A stretch of 64,000 nt of DNA from Alphaproteobacteria bacterium (GTDB lineage Bacteria; Pseudomonadota; Alphaproteobacteria; Rickettsiales; UBA998): the NCBI GenBank assembly GCA_004292675.1, contig RDXO01000017.1, positions 1 to 64,000 on the forward strand, in the 5' to 3' direction. A program made the translations under genes and the position numbers. Numbering within the stretch: position 1 is the stretch's first letter; the number at the start of each line of letters is the position of its first letter. The notes beneath the pieces are model-generated. The model was not told where the DNA came from. It saw only the letters and a program-made list of their open reading frames with translations, and did not search any database. Of this stretch, positions 25,110 through 34,830 are shown piece by piece.

Positions 25110-26591
25110 TTATAATCCCAATGCGGGTTTATACATGCTTGCTGCCACAAAGCGACTCATGGATACAAGATAGCGTTCTACGGCTTTGACATGGCGCACT
25201 CGTGCTTCTGCTAAGGTTTCTTCCCGTAAGTTAAGCAAAAAGAAGTCGCTTGCGCCATCTTCAAAGCGCAACCGTTCTGCTTGCAATAGGGCTTCTGCCA
25301 CCTGCATTTCTTCCGCTGTGATCTGCATCATTTGTTTGCCAATGGATAAATCATTTTCGATGGTACGCAGAGCAATCAAGATTTGCTCATTCATACGGGA
25401 GCGATCCAGTGCGATCATGCGTTTATCGGCATCTGCCATCCTGATACGCCCTTCCGCTTGGCGTGTTTGCAACGGAATGGATAGCTGTAATTTTACACGC
25501 GATTCAGTTTGCTCATAGATGCGCTGATCATTACCCACATCTTGTGACACTTCGGTGCTGAGATCAAGTTTGGGGAGGATTTGATTTTTGGCAAGTTTAC
25601 GGTTTTGGTCAAAACGACGATCCAGCACATCAAGACGGCGGAGATCGGGGCGACGCGTGATGAGATCCTTGGCAAGATGGATAATCCCTTCATCATGGTG
25701 ATATTCTTGATGCGCCCCCCATGCCATATCCGCCCAACTGAGATCAAAATCTTTGGGCAAGGATGCATCATTAGGAAGCAGTGGCGCGCCCTCAGCATCA
25801 CGATGATAGAAGGATAAATCTTGCGCACTGCTTACCCAAGAACGTTTTGCATCGCGCAGTGCGGATTTACGCTTAAGCATATTTTGCTGGTTTTCCACAA
25901 GAAAGATTCGGGCTTTATTGCCTGCATTCACCTCTGTGGTGAGGGCATCTTGACGATTATTCGCAAGTCGCCAAATATCTTTGCGTATGCCATATTCAAG
26001 CCCACGCGATACCCATCCCCAATAGGAAGTAATTGCGGCAAGTTGCGCATTAATCTGTTCAAGCTCAAGTGCTAATTTTGATTCTTCAAGGCGGAGTTCT
26101 TCATCAATAATGGCAAAACGACGGCTATCAATATCACGATCACGTAGTAATGAGAAAATCGCACCCACCGCGATTTCTCCGCCATCTTGGGTACGGAATT
26201 TTCCCTCATAGGAAGGGTAATCCCCACCAGAGATACCATATTGGGCATAGACGCGTGTATTAAAATCTGCAATAGGCTGATTCAGACGCAGTGCGCTGTA
26301 GCGTCCATCATAGAACCCTGTGCCACGAAGATCATGATTTCCATCAAGTGTGGGATCAAACGCTCCTTGAGCAGAAAGTACCGCAGCTTCTTGTCGGGCA
26401 ATGCCTTCTTTGGCGCGCAAAATTGTCGGCAAATGCTGAGCTGATCGCTCCAGCACGTCATGGGGCATGAGAGGGTTTGCACATGCCTGCCATGCACTCA
26501 CGCTGCTTAGGCTGAAGCAGAACGCCCATAGGAGAGTTTTTTTATAGGACTTATGCAGTTGTCCGCAAAATAAAAGATTATTTTTTAACAT
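25110..26591 (-). CDS. TolC-family outer-membrane channel of an export operon
   Basis: This 493-residue protein has a signal sequence (hydrophobic segment about residues 19-38, then ACANP) and the TolC repeat organisation, with long amphipathic helices such as LEESKLALELEQINAQLAAI and AEALLQAERLRFEDGASDFF. TolC trimers form the outer-membrane tunnel of type I secretion and efflux systems. It is the last gene of the series; its start overlaps the end of the HlyD-type gene by 14 bp. Confidence 0.8.
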   Translation of the reverse strand: MLKNNLLFCGQLHKSYKKTLLWAFCFSLSSVSAWQACANPLMPHDVLERSAQHLPTILRAKEGIARQEAAVLSAQGAFDPTLDGNHDLRGTGFYDGRYSALRLNQPIADFNTRVYAQYGISGGDYPSYEGKFRTQDGGEIAVGAIFSLLRDRDIDSRRFAIIDEELRLEESKLALELEQINAQLAAITSYWGWVSRGLEYGIRKDIWRLANNRQDALTTEVNAGNKARIFLVENQQNMLKRKSALRDAKRSWVSSAQDLSFYHRDAEGAPLLPNDASLPKDFDLSWADMAWGAHQEYHHDEGIIHLAKDLITRRPDLRRLDVLDRRFDQNRKLAKNQILPKLDLSTEVSQDVGNDQRIYEQTESRVKLQLSIPLQTRQAEGRIRMADADKRMIALDRSRMNEQILIALRTIENDLSIGKQMMQITAEEMQVAEALLQAERLRFEDGASDFFLLNLREETLAEARVRHVKAVERYLVSMSRFVAASMYKPALGL

Positions 26592-27660
26592 CGGCTTTCC
26601 TGATCAGATCAGTGTTGTTGGGCGGGAAGCCATTGAGCTGTCGCCATAATTCAAATCCAAGTGGCACGGTATCAAGTAATACCCATGCTTGTACTTTCGA
26701 TCCATAACGTAGGTAGGTTTCATTAGGCCAGTGATAAGAACCATCATGATGTGGGGTGGATTCTGTGATGGGTTCTGGTAGAATCAAGACACGAAATTTT
26801 CCGCTTAAAGATGCCGCAGGATCAACGGATAAAACACGCCCACGGAATGTTCCCACTGCCGTTTCAGGCCATCCACTAAATTGCAGGGCAGGCCACCCTT
26901 CAAAGATCATACGTACTTCGCGGTTAGGCTTGACAAGAGGCGCATCAAGACCGCTGATAAAAAGTTCTACTGCCATCGAATTATTATCGGGCAAAATATC
27001 TGCCAAGCGATCACCGCTTTTCACAAAACTTGCCGTGCCTGATGTGCGCATATTGGTAATCATCCCATCAGTAGGGGCAATGATTTCTTGGGTGGAAAGG
27101 CGGGAAAGTTGCACTTGCGATTTATTAAAGGATGCCCGAGCATCGCGTGCTTTGGCTTTTTTCTCTTTATAGACGATTTTAGCCTTTTCATATTCTTTTC
27201 GTGATGCAAGCCCTTGACGGAAAAGATTTTCTTGTCGCTTATAATCGAGGCGGGCAGTATCGCTTGCAATCTCTGCATACTCAACTTTTTGGCGCATGGC
27301 ATCCCGATCGCCTTCTAAGCGTTGCAATAATTGCGGATCATTATCCACTAAACGAGCAATGATTGTTCCTGCTTTCACATGCTGTCCATCACGCACCAGC
27401 CATTCTTGAATCCGCCCATCGATCATAGCGGTGATAGGTTGTGGGCGTTGTGCGGGATCAAGCGCGGTGATCGTTCCTTGTCCTTCAGAGGTTTGCACCC
27501 ATGGCGTGAACATGAGTCCTACAAACATCACGAGCAAGGCCGTTAATAACATGCGCGCAATAAATCGTCCTGCACGGGGCATACGCTGGTTGTGCAACGT
27601 CGTAAATAGGTTCGTATGCTCTGGGTTATATTGAATATGGATGATTGGTTCTGCGCCCAT
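26578..27660 (-). CDS. HlyD-family periplasmic adaptor
   Basis: This 360-residue protein has one membrane helix (about residues 33-52), then the biotinyl-lipoyl-like segment TALDPAQRPQPITAMIDGRIQEWLVRDGQHVKAGTIIARL and a coiled coil (LEGDRDAMRQKVEYAEIASDTARLDY...). The second lipoyl half is IIAPTDGMITNM with a beta-barrel after it. Adaptors of this type link inner-membrane exporters to TolC. The start has AAGGAG, which overlaps the stop codon region of the ABC gene, so translation is coupled. It overlaps the tolC-like gene downstream. Confidence 0.85.
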   Translation of the reverse strand: MGAEPIIHIQYNPEHTNLFTTLHNQRMPRAGRFIARMLLTALLVMFVGLMFTPWVQTSEGQGTITALDPAQRPQPITAMIDGRIQEWLVRDGQHVKAGTIIARLVDNDPQLLQRLEGDRDAMRQKVEYAEIASDTARLDYKRQENLFRQGLASRKEYEKAKIVYKEKKAKARDARASFNKSQVQLSRLSTQEIIAPTDGMITNMRTSGTASFVKSGDRLADILPDNNSMAVELFISGLDAPLVKPNREVRMIFEGWPALQFSGWPETAVGTFRGRVLSVDPAASLSGKFRVLILPEPITESTPHHDGSYHWPNETYLRYGSKVQAWVLLDTVPLGFELWRQLNGFPPNNTDLIRKADVKK

Positions 27661-27671
27661 GACTATGCTCC

Positions 27672-29405
27672 TTATCGCTCACTGTGACGATGCGCTTCAT
27701 AGTCGGCGCGTGATTGATAATAATATTGGGTGGTTGCTGTGATGTCCATATAACCATCAAAGCCATCCAAAAATTGCGCATTGCTGCAATAGAGGAAGGT
27801 GAATGGCAAGCCCATGATCCGTTGCAATATACGTTCACGCACGTCGCTATGCAGTGCATCAAACAGACCGTTAATAATCAACATACGCGGACGCGCAAGA
27901 AGTGCTGCGGCTAATTTCAAACGCATCATTTCCGAAAAATGCAGTGGATCACCCGAGGGGCGAATGATGGTATCTAAGCCTTCAGGGAAGTCTAAGATGA
28001 TCCTATCTAATTCCACCATATGTAGGGCATCGATCATCTCATCATGGGTGGCATCGTCTTTGCTTAAGCTGAGCCAATGGCGTACACTGCATTCCATCAT
28101 ATGATGATTATCAAGGATGATCACGCCATCTTCAACGGAACGGGCATCTAAATCACGAAGATTGATGCCGCCGAGGGCAATGCGCCCTTTATAATGATGA
28201 GTATTTTTGCGGATGAGTTCAAAGAGGTAATATTCAATCTGATGGGTTGCGATGCGCGCCATGATATTTGATCCCGCAGCAAGAGCAAAATCAAAGATGA
28301 TGGGTTCAGTCTGCCCATGATAATGCACATGCTGCATTTCTAAACGTATCGCGTCTGCTTCAGGGAGTATCAGCGATCCTTCTTGGTGATGGGGAGGGAG
28401 CGTATAAAAATCGGTCATTTTCTTGCAGGAGGTGAATAAATCATAGAAATCATTCAAATGATAAGCAAGGCGGGTGATGTTGTAAAAAATAGCAGCCATG
28501 ATTAATTCGGCGGCTACTAATTGTGCAATCGTCAATTCTGCTCGAATAACCAACATGCCACCAATACCAAGCAAGGTGGAGCTTCCTAAGGCATAGAGAA
28601 GCAAAAAGCTGATATGCTGTGAGAAATAACTACGGAAAAACTTCTGCCGCTTCATGACATAATCGGCAGAAGCCTCATTGACGCGCTCACATGCGTGAAT
28701 GGTGTGCCGTTGTGAACGAAAAAGGGGATTATAAAGCGTTAATTCGCTAATAATCCGAGCAGTTTCATATTTGGCATCGGATACTTTAGTTGCGCGATAT
28801 TTCGCTTGATGACACCAAAGTCGCCACACCACAAAGACATACACGGCGGTAAACATATTTAGTGCAAACAAAAAAGGATGGTATAAGGATACCAGAACTA
28901 ATCCTACGGAGGCTTGCAAAATTAGGGAAAATCCTCGCACCAACAGGCTTGGCAATGTTTTTTGAATATTCATGATTTCAAAATAGCGATTCGCAAGCGT
29001 GGTAGGATTGCGATCCGCGAGTGCATACGGATCGCAATAGAGCAAGCGTAATGTTATATCGCGGGTGATGCGCGTATAGATATGGCGTTCCATCGTCTCA
29101 ACAATATAAATTTTCAAAGAATTGAGTAGTGCGGAAAATAAGAGTACCACGCATAAAATCATCGCTAAAATAATGATAGGCATCATCATCATCATGTTGG
29201 TGACGCTGCTGATGAGTGCTTGCACGGAAATAGGGATGGCGAGCGTAAATAAACTTGTGACAATGCCATAAAGGAACAAGGCAACGTAAAACCTACGTTC
29301 AGGAGCAAGTATGGTTTTGGCTAATGACCAAAAACTTGGAAGTTCTGTTTTATATGATGTGGGTTCTTCCATAGATGAATCGGTAATAGAGTGTAATATA
29401 TCCAT
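27672..29405 (-). CDS. Type I secretion-like ABC protein with non-functional ATPase domain
   Basis: This 577-residue protein has the length and order of HlyB/MsbA half-transporters: transmembrane helices in residues about 35-320, then a nucleotide-binding domain from about 345. All nucleotide motifs are lost. The Walker A position reads AAGSNIMARIATHQIEYY, the LSGGQ position reads HFSEMMRLK, Walker B reads MLIINGLFDALH instead of LLILDEATSALD, and the switch histidine is absent (FLYCSNAQ). The fold is otherwise continuous with no stop or frameshift, so it looks selected rather than decayed. It starts the ABC-HlyD-TolC series. Its energy source, if it still exports, must be another protein. 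Confidence 0.75.
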   Translation of the reverse strand: MDILHSITDSSMEEPTSYKTELPSFWSLAKTILAPERRFYVALFLYGIVTSLFTLAIPISVQALISSVTNMMMMMPIIILAMILCVVLLFSALLNSLKIYIVETMERHIYTRITRDITLRLLYCDPYALADRNPTTLANRYFEIMNIQKTLPSLLVRGFSLILQASVGLVLVSLYHPFLFALNMFTAVYVFVVWRLWCHQAKYRATKVSDAKYETARIISELTLYNPLFRSQRHTIHACERVNEASADYVMKRQKFFRSYFSQHISFLLLYALGSSTLLGIGGMLVIRAELTIAQLVAAELIMAAIFYNITRLAYHLNDFYDLFTSCKKMTDFYTLPPHHQEGSLILPEADAIRLEMQHVHYHGQTEPIIFDFALAAGSNIMARIATHQIEYYLFELIRKNTHHYKGRIALGGINLRDLDARSVEDGVIILDNHHMMECSVRHWLSLSKDDATHDEMIDALHMVELDRIILDFPEGLDTIIRPSGDPLHFSEMMRLKLAAALLARPRMLIINGLFDALHSDVRERILQRIMGLPFTFLYCSNAQFLDGFDGYMDITATTQYYYQSRADYEAHRHSER

Positions 29406-29451
29406 AGTTAGATGTGGTACAAAGAATATGTTTTTGCAAGAGCGAAGATGG

Positions 29452-30417
29452 CTATTGTATCAAATTGATGATGTTGCGTGCTAAACGGCTCGCTTCATCA
29501 AGTCGTAGCCCGCCCACCCACAGCGGATGAATATCTTGCAAAGAACGTGCATAATCACTTTCTATCATAGATTGCATAAAGGATCGGTGTTTATCAGACA
29601 TGGCATCACGCGGGGCGTATAAATAAAGCGGTTTACCAACAAAAGCCGCCTCAGAAACCATAGAAATGGAATCTGCGGTGACAATGCAACGATCCGCTTG
29701 TGCAAGCCACGCATGATAGGGGTTTTCTCCCTCTTGTCCAATATGATAGACATGCATCCGTGTGAGGGGATAGAGTTTGGAAAATTCATCCATCACGGCG
29801 CGTAGTAAGGCATGGGGCGTGCGACGGCTTGGGGTGAGCAGTAACGTGCCGCCCTCATGCGCTAAGGGAGCAAGCAACTGCACAAGATGCAGCGCATCGG
29901 ATAAACGAAACGATCCATGCGGGGTGTTGCCACCAAGGGCGAGCATCGTCCATGGCTTAGGAAATATATCAGGATTTAAGGGGAGGCGGGCGCGTGCTTC
30001 AAATAATAGGGTGTCCGTCAATAGGTGTGGCGCACCAAAAGAAGTGACAATATTGCCACGTTCTTCTATTCCATCATGTTGTGGCAGAATAATTAGATCA
30101 AACTGCGATAAGGGTAATTCAGGATGCATCAAATGCACTAATTTGGTGCTAGGATGCGTGCGTTTAATATGGTGTGCAACGGGAGCAGCGCGCCTTCCTG
30201 CGGCAATCACCACATCAGGCCAAGGAGGGCGAATATGTACACGACTCGCTTTGATAAGTCCCATCAATCCATAAAAATGCAACGCGTTGGGTAATTGCGC
30301 CAAACGGTTATATTCAAGATGTTTTTCAACAATCGTAAAGCCCGTTGCCCGCGCAAGTCCTATTACTTGATTGGCGGTTCCAGGGCGATGATCAAGTAAT
30401 GTCCAGCATAAAGTCAT
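29452..30417 (-). CDS. ELM1-family (DUF1022) glycosyltransferase-like protein
   Basis: From ATG 30417 this 321-residue protein starts MTLCWTLLDHRPGTANQ and contains WPDVVIAAGRRAAPVAHHIK, LGGNTPHGSF and CIVTADSISMVSEAAFVGKPLYLY, the hallmarks of the family named after plant mitochondrial fission protein ELM1. The fold resembles GT-B glycosyltransferases. Function in bacteria is unsettled; an envelope role is likely. It lies 46 bp upstream of the ABC gene on the same strand, so it may lead that operon. Confidence 0.8.
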   Translation of the reverse strand: MTLCWTLLDHRPGTANQVIGLARATGFTIVEKHLEYNRLAQLPNALHFYGLMGLIKASRVHIRPPWPDVVIAAGRRAAPVAHHIKRTHPSTKLVHLMHPELPLSQFDLIILPQHDGIEERGNIVTSFGAPHLLTDTLLFEARARLPLNPDIFPKPWTMLALGGNTPHGSFRLSDALHLVQLLAPLAHEGGTLLLTPSRRTPHALLRAVMDEFSKLYPLTRMHVYHIGQEGENPYHAWLAQADRCIVTADSISMVSEAAFVGKPLYLYAPRDAMSDKHRSFMQSMIESDYARSLQDIHPLWVGGLRLDEASRLARNIINLIQ

Positions 30418-30563
30418 GGAAAAATAATAATGCAAGAAAGTCAGTGTTGCTAGTTTTTTATCTGTTTGAAGAAGTTTCGCTACGTGTGCGCTTGCTTTTA
30501 TGAGATATTTGTGCCATAGCTGATTTTATTATCACTTAGCAATGTTCAAGAGAGTGCTTTATT

Positions 30564-31472
30564 ATGAATCTACGTCTTATTATGTTGGGCTGTACTTTAT
30601 TATCTGCCACCTTATCCTATGCCACGACAGCGGATGCAACGCCAAGCGTTGCGGGAGTGAGTGCGCCAACCCAAGGGCAAGATTATGTGATCTTGACGAT
30701 CAACGGGCAGCAAGTGCGCAAATCTGAAGTGGAAGCGATTTGGAGTTCACTCTTTCCAGCAGGGACTGCGCCACAATTTTCTACAATGGAAGAAACCGTG
30801 AAGCAAAATCTGTTGCGTGGCGTTATTGGGGAATATCTGTTGATGTCGAAAGCGGTAGAAGCGAATCTTGAGCAAAAGCCTGAGGTGAAACAAAAACTTG
30901 AAGCAATGAGAAAGAAAATCCTCGTTGATTCCTTTTTGCAAGAAAAATCATCTAGTCTTGTCACGCCTGCATCCGTCAAATTAGAATATGAAACACAAAA
31001 AGCAAGTTCAGCGAATGAGCAAGAAGTGCGTGCAAGCCATATTTTGGTGAAAACAGAGCAAGAAGCGAAGGCATTACTGACTAAAATCAAGGCGGGGAGT
31101 CCGTTTGAAGAAGTTGCAAAGACAGCATCAGTAGATAAAGCGAGTGCGGTGTCAGGTGGTGATCTTGGCTATTTTGTCAAAGATGGTGCGATGGTTCCTT
31201 CGTTCTCGCAAGCAGCATTTGCGCTAGAAAAAGGTGCTATTTCTGAGCCTGTACAATCAGAATTTGGGTGGCATATCATCAAAATAGTGGATAAACGCGT
31301 GCGTGCCATCAAGCCTTTTGCAGAAGAGAAAGAAAAAATTGAGCAAAAATTACGCGCTAATGCCTTGGGTGATTATATTAACTCCCTAGTAGAAAGTGCG
31401 AATGTCCAATATTTCAATGAAAAAGGTGAAAAGTTGGTGTTAACGAATGGCGCACAAGAACATAAGCATTAA
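30564..31472 (+). CDS. Periplasmic parvulin-type peptidyl-prolyl isomerase (SurA/PrsA-like)
   Basis: This 302-residue protein has a signal peptide (MNLRLIMLGCTLLSATLSYA) and a helical chaperone region. A parvulin domain at about residues 155-250 shows VRASHILVKTEQEA, GGDLGYFVKDGAMVPSFSQAAF and EFGWHIIKIVDKR. It should assist folding of outer-membrane proteins. It is followed by mlaE after 9 bp, an arrangement that suggests shared roles in outer-membrane upkeep. Confidence 0.88.
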   Translation: MNLRLIMLGCTLLSATLSYATTADATPSVAGVSAPTQGQDYVILTINGQQVRKSEVEAIWSSLFPAGTAPQFSTMEETVKQNLLRGVIGEYLLMSKAVEANLEQKPEVKQKLEAMRKKILVDSFLQEKSSSLVTPASVKLEYETQKASSANEQEVRASHILVKTEQEAKALLTKIKAGSPFEEVAKTASVDKASAVSGGDLGYFVKDGAMVPSFSQAAFALEKGAISEPVQSEFGWHIIKIVDKRVRAIKPFAEEKEKIEQKLRANALGDYINSLVESANVQYFNEKGEKLVLTNGAQEHKH

Positions 31473-31481
31473 GGGGTAGGG

Positions 31482-32255
31482 ATGGATTTTTTAGCGACCA
31501 TTGGGCGCGCTTGCTTTTTGTTCATGGAATATGTGGGGCGCGTGGTGTTGTTTGCTAAAGATGGCATGATGCCACTCTTTTCACCGCCATGGTATCCACG
31601 GCAGATTCTGTATCATGTGCGCGAAGTGGGGTATTATTCCCTTCCCGTCATTGGACTCACCGCGATCTTCACGGGCGCGGTGCTTGCCTTGCAAAGCTAT
31701 AGTGGCTTTTCACGTTTTTCAGCGGAAAGCACTATTCCAACTGTGGTGGTGCTTTCCATCACGCGTGAGCTTGGACCGGTGCTTGTTGGGTTGATGGTGG
31801 CAGGGCGTATTGGTGCGGCATGTGCAGCGGAGATCGGCACGATGCGCGTGACGGAGCAGATTGATGCCCTCATGACGCTTTCTACCAATCCGTTTCGTTA
31901 TTTGATCTTCCCGCGACTTTTAGCAGGGATGTTGATGTTGCCGTGCCTTGTGCTGATTGCTGATGTGATTGGTGTGATGGGAGGCTATCTTGTGAGTGTG
32001 CATAAATTAGGTTTTTCTGAAGCACCCTATATCATCAATACGCTTGCCTATCTTGAGTGGCGCGATGTGTTTTCTGGCGTAGTGAAGGCGGGAGCGTTTG
32101 GGTTTATTGTGACCTTGATGGGCTGTTTTCATGGGTATTATTCCCGTGGAGGCGCGCAAGGTGTGGGGATTGCTACCACCAATGCCGTGGTTTCTGCTTC
32201 GATCATGATTTTGCTGAGCAACTATATGATTACTGAATTATTTTTTGCGTTATAA
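31482..32255 (+). CDS. mlaE: MlaE-family permease of the phospholipid ABC transporter
   Basis: This 257-residue permease has the MlaE/Ttg2B pattern: LPVIGLTAIFTGAVLALQSY, TRELGPVLVGLMVAGRIGAACAAEIGTMRVTEQIDAL and the C-terminal SIMILLSNYMITELFF. Five or so membrane spans are visible. With MlaF it moves phospholipids between the membranes and keeps outer-leaflet asymmetry. AGGGGTAGGG precedes the ATG. No mlaD, mlaB or mlaC gene follows. Confidence 0.92.
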   Translation: MDFLATIGRACFLFMEYVGRVVLFAKDGMMPLFSPPWYPRQILYHVREVGYYSLPVIGLTAIFTGAVLALQSYSGFSRFSAESTIPTVVVLSITRELGPVLVGLMVAGRIGAACAAEIGTMRVTEQIDALMTLSTNPFRYLIFPRLLAGMLMLPCLVLIADVIGVMGGYLVSVHKLGFSEAPYIINTLAYLEWRDVFSGVVKAGAFGFIVTLMGCFHGYYSRGGAQGVGIATTNAVVSASIMILLSNYMITELFFAL

Positions 32256-32262
32256 AAGTGTT

Positions 32263-33018
32263 ATGAATTCTGTACCTAAAATTCGCGTCCTCGATCTTCA
32301 TAAATCCTTTGCACGCCCCATTTTGCAGGGTGTATCTTTCGATGTGCAACCGCAAGAATCATTGGTGGTGATTGGAGGTTCGGGTACAGGAAAATCCGTG
32401 TTGCTTAAAGCGATCTTGGGGTTGATTAGCCCTGATGCAGGGAGTATCTCTATCGACGGCAGCGAAACGGTGGGGTGTTCCACACGAGAGCGGGAGCAGT
32501 GGATGCAACGTTTTGGGATGTTGTTCCAAGGGGGGGCATTATTTGATAGTTTGACGGTGTGGGAAAATATCACCTTTGCTGTGCGGCAACGACAAAAAAT
32601 GCCCAAAGCACATGCGATTGAAAAAGCGATAGAAAAATTGAAAAGTGTCGGCTTAAAACAAGATGTAGCCTTTCAGCACCCTTCTGAACTTTCGGGGGGG
32701 ATGCAAAAACGTGTGGCATTAGCACGGGCAATATGCGGTGATCCTGATATTATCTTTTTTGATGAACCCACCACGGGGCTTGACCCAATTATGGCGGAAG
32801 TGATCAATGAATTGATTGTCTCATGCTGCAAAGAGATCGGCGCAACTGCCATCACCATCACCCATGATATGCATAGTGCGCGCACGATTGCGGATCGCAT
32901 TGCCATGCTCTATCACGGGAAACTTATTTGGCATGGTCATGCAGCGGATGTCATGGATAGCGGTAATTCGTATGTTGATCAATTTGTGCATGGCAGGTCT
33001 CTAGGACCGATTGAATAG
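32263..33018 (+). CDS. mlaF: MlaF-type ABC ATP-binding protein
   Basis: From ATG 32263 this 251-residue ATPase has an intact Walker A (GGSGTGKSVLLK), Q-loop FGMLFQGGALFDSLTVWENI, signature ELSGGMQKRVALARA, Walker B IIFFDEPTTGLDP and switch ITHDM. The FQGGALFDS and GGMQKR details are typical of MlaF. It starts 7 bp after mlaE. Its complete ATPase motifs contrast with the dead ABC domain at 27.7 kb. Confidence 0.92.
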   Translation: MNSVPKIRVLDLHKSFARPILQGVSFDVQPQESLVVIGGSGTGKSVLLKAILGLISPDAGSISIDGSETVGCSTREREQWMQRFGMLFQGGALFDSLTVWENITFAVRQRQKMPKAHAIEKAIEKLKSVGLKQDVAFQHPSELSGGMQKRVALARAICGDPDIIFFDEPTTGLDPIMAEVINELIVSCCKEIGATAITITHDMHSARTIADRIAMLYHGKLIWHGHAADVMDSGNSYVDQFVHGRSLGPIE

Positions 33019-33022
33019 TTGA

Positions 33023-34825
33023 TTAGCTCGCTTTGAATTGTTGCTGTGCCAAGGTATGGTATAATTCATGCGAGGCAAAAAGCTCATCATGCGTTCCAAC
33101 GGCATCAATCGCACCATCATGCATCACAAGAATCTTATCAGCATTGCGTACTGTTGCCAAACGATGCGCGATCACAAGGGTAGTGCGCCCCTGCATCACC
33201 CGTGTGAGAGCTTCTTGTACCTTGCGCTCATTTTCAGAATCAAGCGCAGAGGTAGCTTCATCAAGGAGCAACAGATCGGGAGCGCGAATGATGGCACGCG
33301 CAATAGAAATACGTTGCTTTTGCCCACCTGAAAGACGTATGCCTTTTTCGCCAAGATAGCTCTCAAATCCTTGCGGTAATTGCTCAATGAACTCTAAGAT
33401 TTCCGCATCATGCGCTGCTTGACGAATGGCATCCATGGTTGCATGGGGCGTACCAAGCGCGATATTCTCCCGCGCACTTGCTGAAAAAATCATAGGGTCT
33501 TGTGACACCACTGCCATGCGTTGACGCAAAGCACCAATATCATAATGATGTAGGGGGGTGTCATTGCACAGAATCTTGCCTGATGCGGGGTCGTAATAAC
33601 GCAACAACATACGAAAGAGGGTGCTTTTTCCACTTCCTGATGCACCGACAATCGCCACCGTTTCGCCACGCTCGACCGTGAAGGATATGTGGTTCAGCGC
33701 GGGTATATCGGGACGTGATGGATAGAAGAACTGCACATCTTCAAACCGCAATGTGCCAAGTGGGGCATCGGGTAGGGGAACAGGAGGAATAGTATGCAGT
33801 AAGGTTGATTCCGTTTGCTTGATCTCCGCTAAGCGTTCCACTGCACCAGCGGCGCGTTGCATATCGCCAATAACTTCACTGATCGCGCCTGTAGAGCCTG
33901 CAACTACAACAGCATAGAATACAAAGGAAGAAAGCTCGCCCGCGCTCATTGTACCCGCAAGTACATTTTGTCCGCCAATCCATAATACGGTGGCAATAGC
34001 CCCTAAAACTAAGGTGATCACTAAGGCGGTGAGTTGGGCGCGCATGGCAATGCGGGCGCGTGCCGTGGTGAGTGATGCCGTCACATGATCATGAAATTGT
34101 TGCTCATGGCGTTCTTCTAAGGTAAATGCTTGGATCGTTTGGATGGCGTAGATGGTCTCTTCAGCATGTACATTGAGATCGGCAATTTTATCTTGCGTTG
34201 CCCGCGAAAGCGCACGGACTTTTTTGCCAATAATAATGATTGGAGTGACCACCAAAGGCACAATCAGCAATACATAGGCGGTGAGTTCTATGCTGGTAGA
34301 AAACAGCATAATCAGCCCACCACATAAAAGTAGGATATTACGAAGTGCAACCGATACCGAACTGCCAACAACGGCTTGAATCAGCGTTGTATCGGTTGTG
34401 ATGCGTGATAGTAGCTCGCCTGTGCGATGTGTTTCAAAAAAGCACGCATCCAGATGCAATAAATGATGATATATATCACGGCGCATCTGTGCGACTACGC
34501 GCTCCCCAATCCATGAAACAAGGAAATAACGGGCATATGTCGTGCCTGCAAGCAGCAGAATCACCGCGAATAAGAGGAGGAAAGAGCGATCAAGCAAAGC
34601 GCGATCACCCTGTGCAATGCCCTCATCAACTAAGGTGCGCAAAGCATAGCCTAGCCCCAAAACAGAAGATGACGTGATAAGTAATGCTAATAATGCGCAT
34701 ACCACCATCAGACGATGCGGAGCGATATAATGGCGTAAATAGTGTAAACTTCCTAACGATCCCTTGGCTAGGGTTGCCGATGAATTCGGCACAGAACTAT
34801 CCCTAGACATGCGCATAGTATGCAA
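33023..34825 (-). CDS. MsbA/ABCB-like ABC exporter, TMD fused to intact NBD
   Basis: This 600-residue half-transporter has six membrane helices in residues about 35-320 and a complete ATPase: GASGSGKSTLFRMLLRYYDP, VSQDPMIFSASARENIALG, LSGGQKQRISIARA, LLLLDEATSALDSE and IAHRLAT. It resembles the MsbA/ABCB10-like exporters common in alphaproteobacteria; lipid or drug substrates are possible. It converges with mlaF, with 4 bp between the stops, and lies 5 bp after the CyaY-like gene on the same strand. Confidence 0.88.
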   Translation of the reverse strand: MHTMRMSRDSSVPNSSATLAKGSLGSLHYLRHYIAPHRLMVVCALLALLITSSSVLGLGYALRTLVDEGIAQGDRALLDRSFLLLFAVILLLAGTTYARYFLVSWIGERVVAQMRRDIYHHLLHLDACFFETHRTGELLSRITTDTTLIQAVVGSSVSVALRNILLLCGGLIMLFSTSIELTAYVLLIVPLVVTPIIIIGKKVRALSRATQDKIADLNVHAEETIYAIQTIQAFTLEERHEQQFHDHVTASLTTARARIAMRAQLTALVITLVLGAIATVLWIGGQNVLAGTMSAGELSSFVFYAVVVAGSTGAISEVIGDMQRAAGAVERLAEIKQTESTLLHTIPPVPLPDAPLGTLRFEDVQFFYPSRPDIPALNHISFTVERGETVAIVGASGSGKSTLFRMLLRYYDPASGKILCNDTPLHHYDIGALRQRMAVVSQDPMIFSASARENIALGTPHATMDAIRQAAHDAEILEFIEQLPQGFESYLGEKGIRLSGGQKQRISIARAIIRAPDLLLLDEATSALDSENERKVQEALTRVMQGRTTLVIAHRLATVRNADKILVMHDGAIDAVGTHDELFASHELYHTLAQQQFKAS

Positions 34826-34830
34826 TGCCT

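Noticed and set aside
27672..29405. Pseudogene call for the ABC protein
   Set aside because: No stop or frameshift interrupts 577 codons and the gene is coupled to an intact hlyD, so loss of motifs seems selected, not decay.
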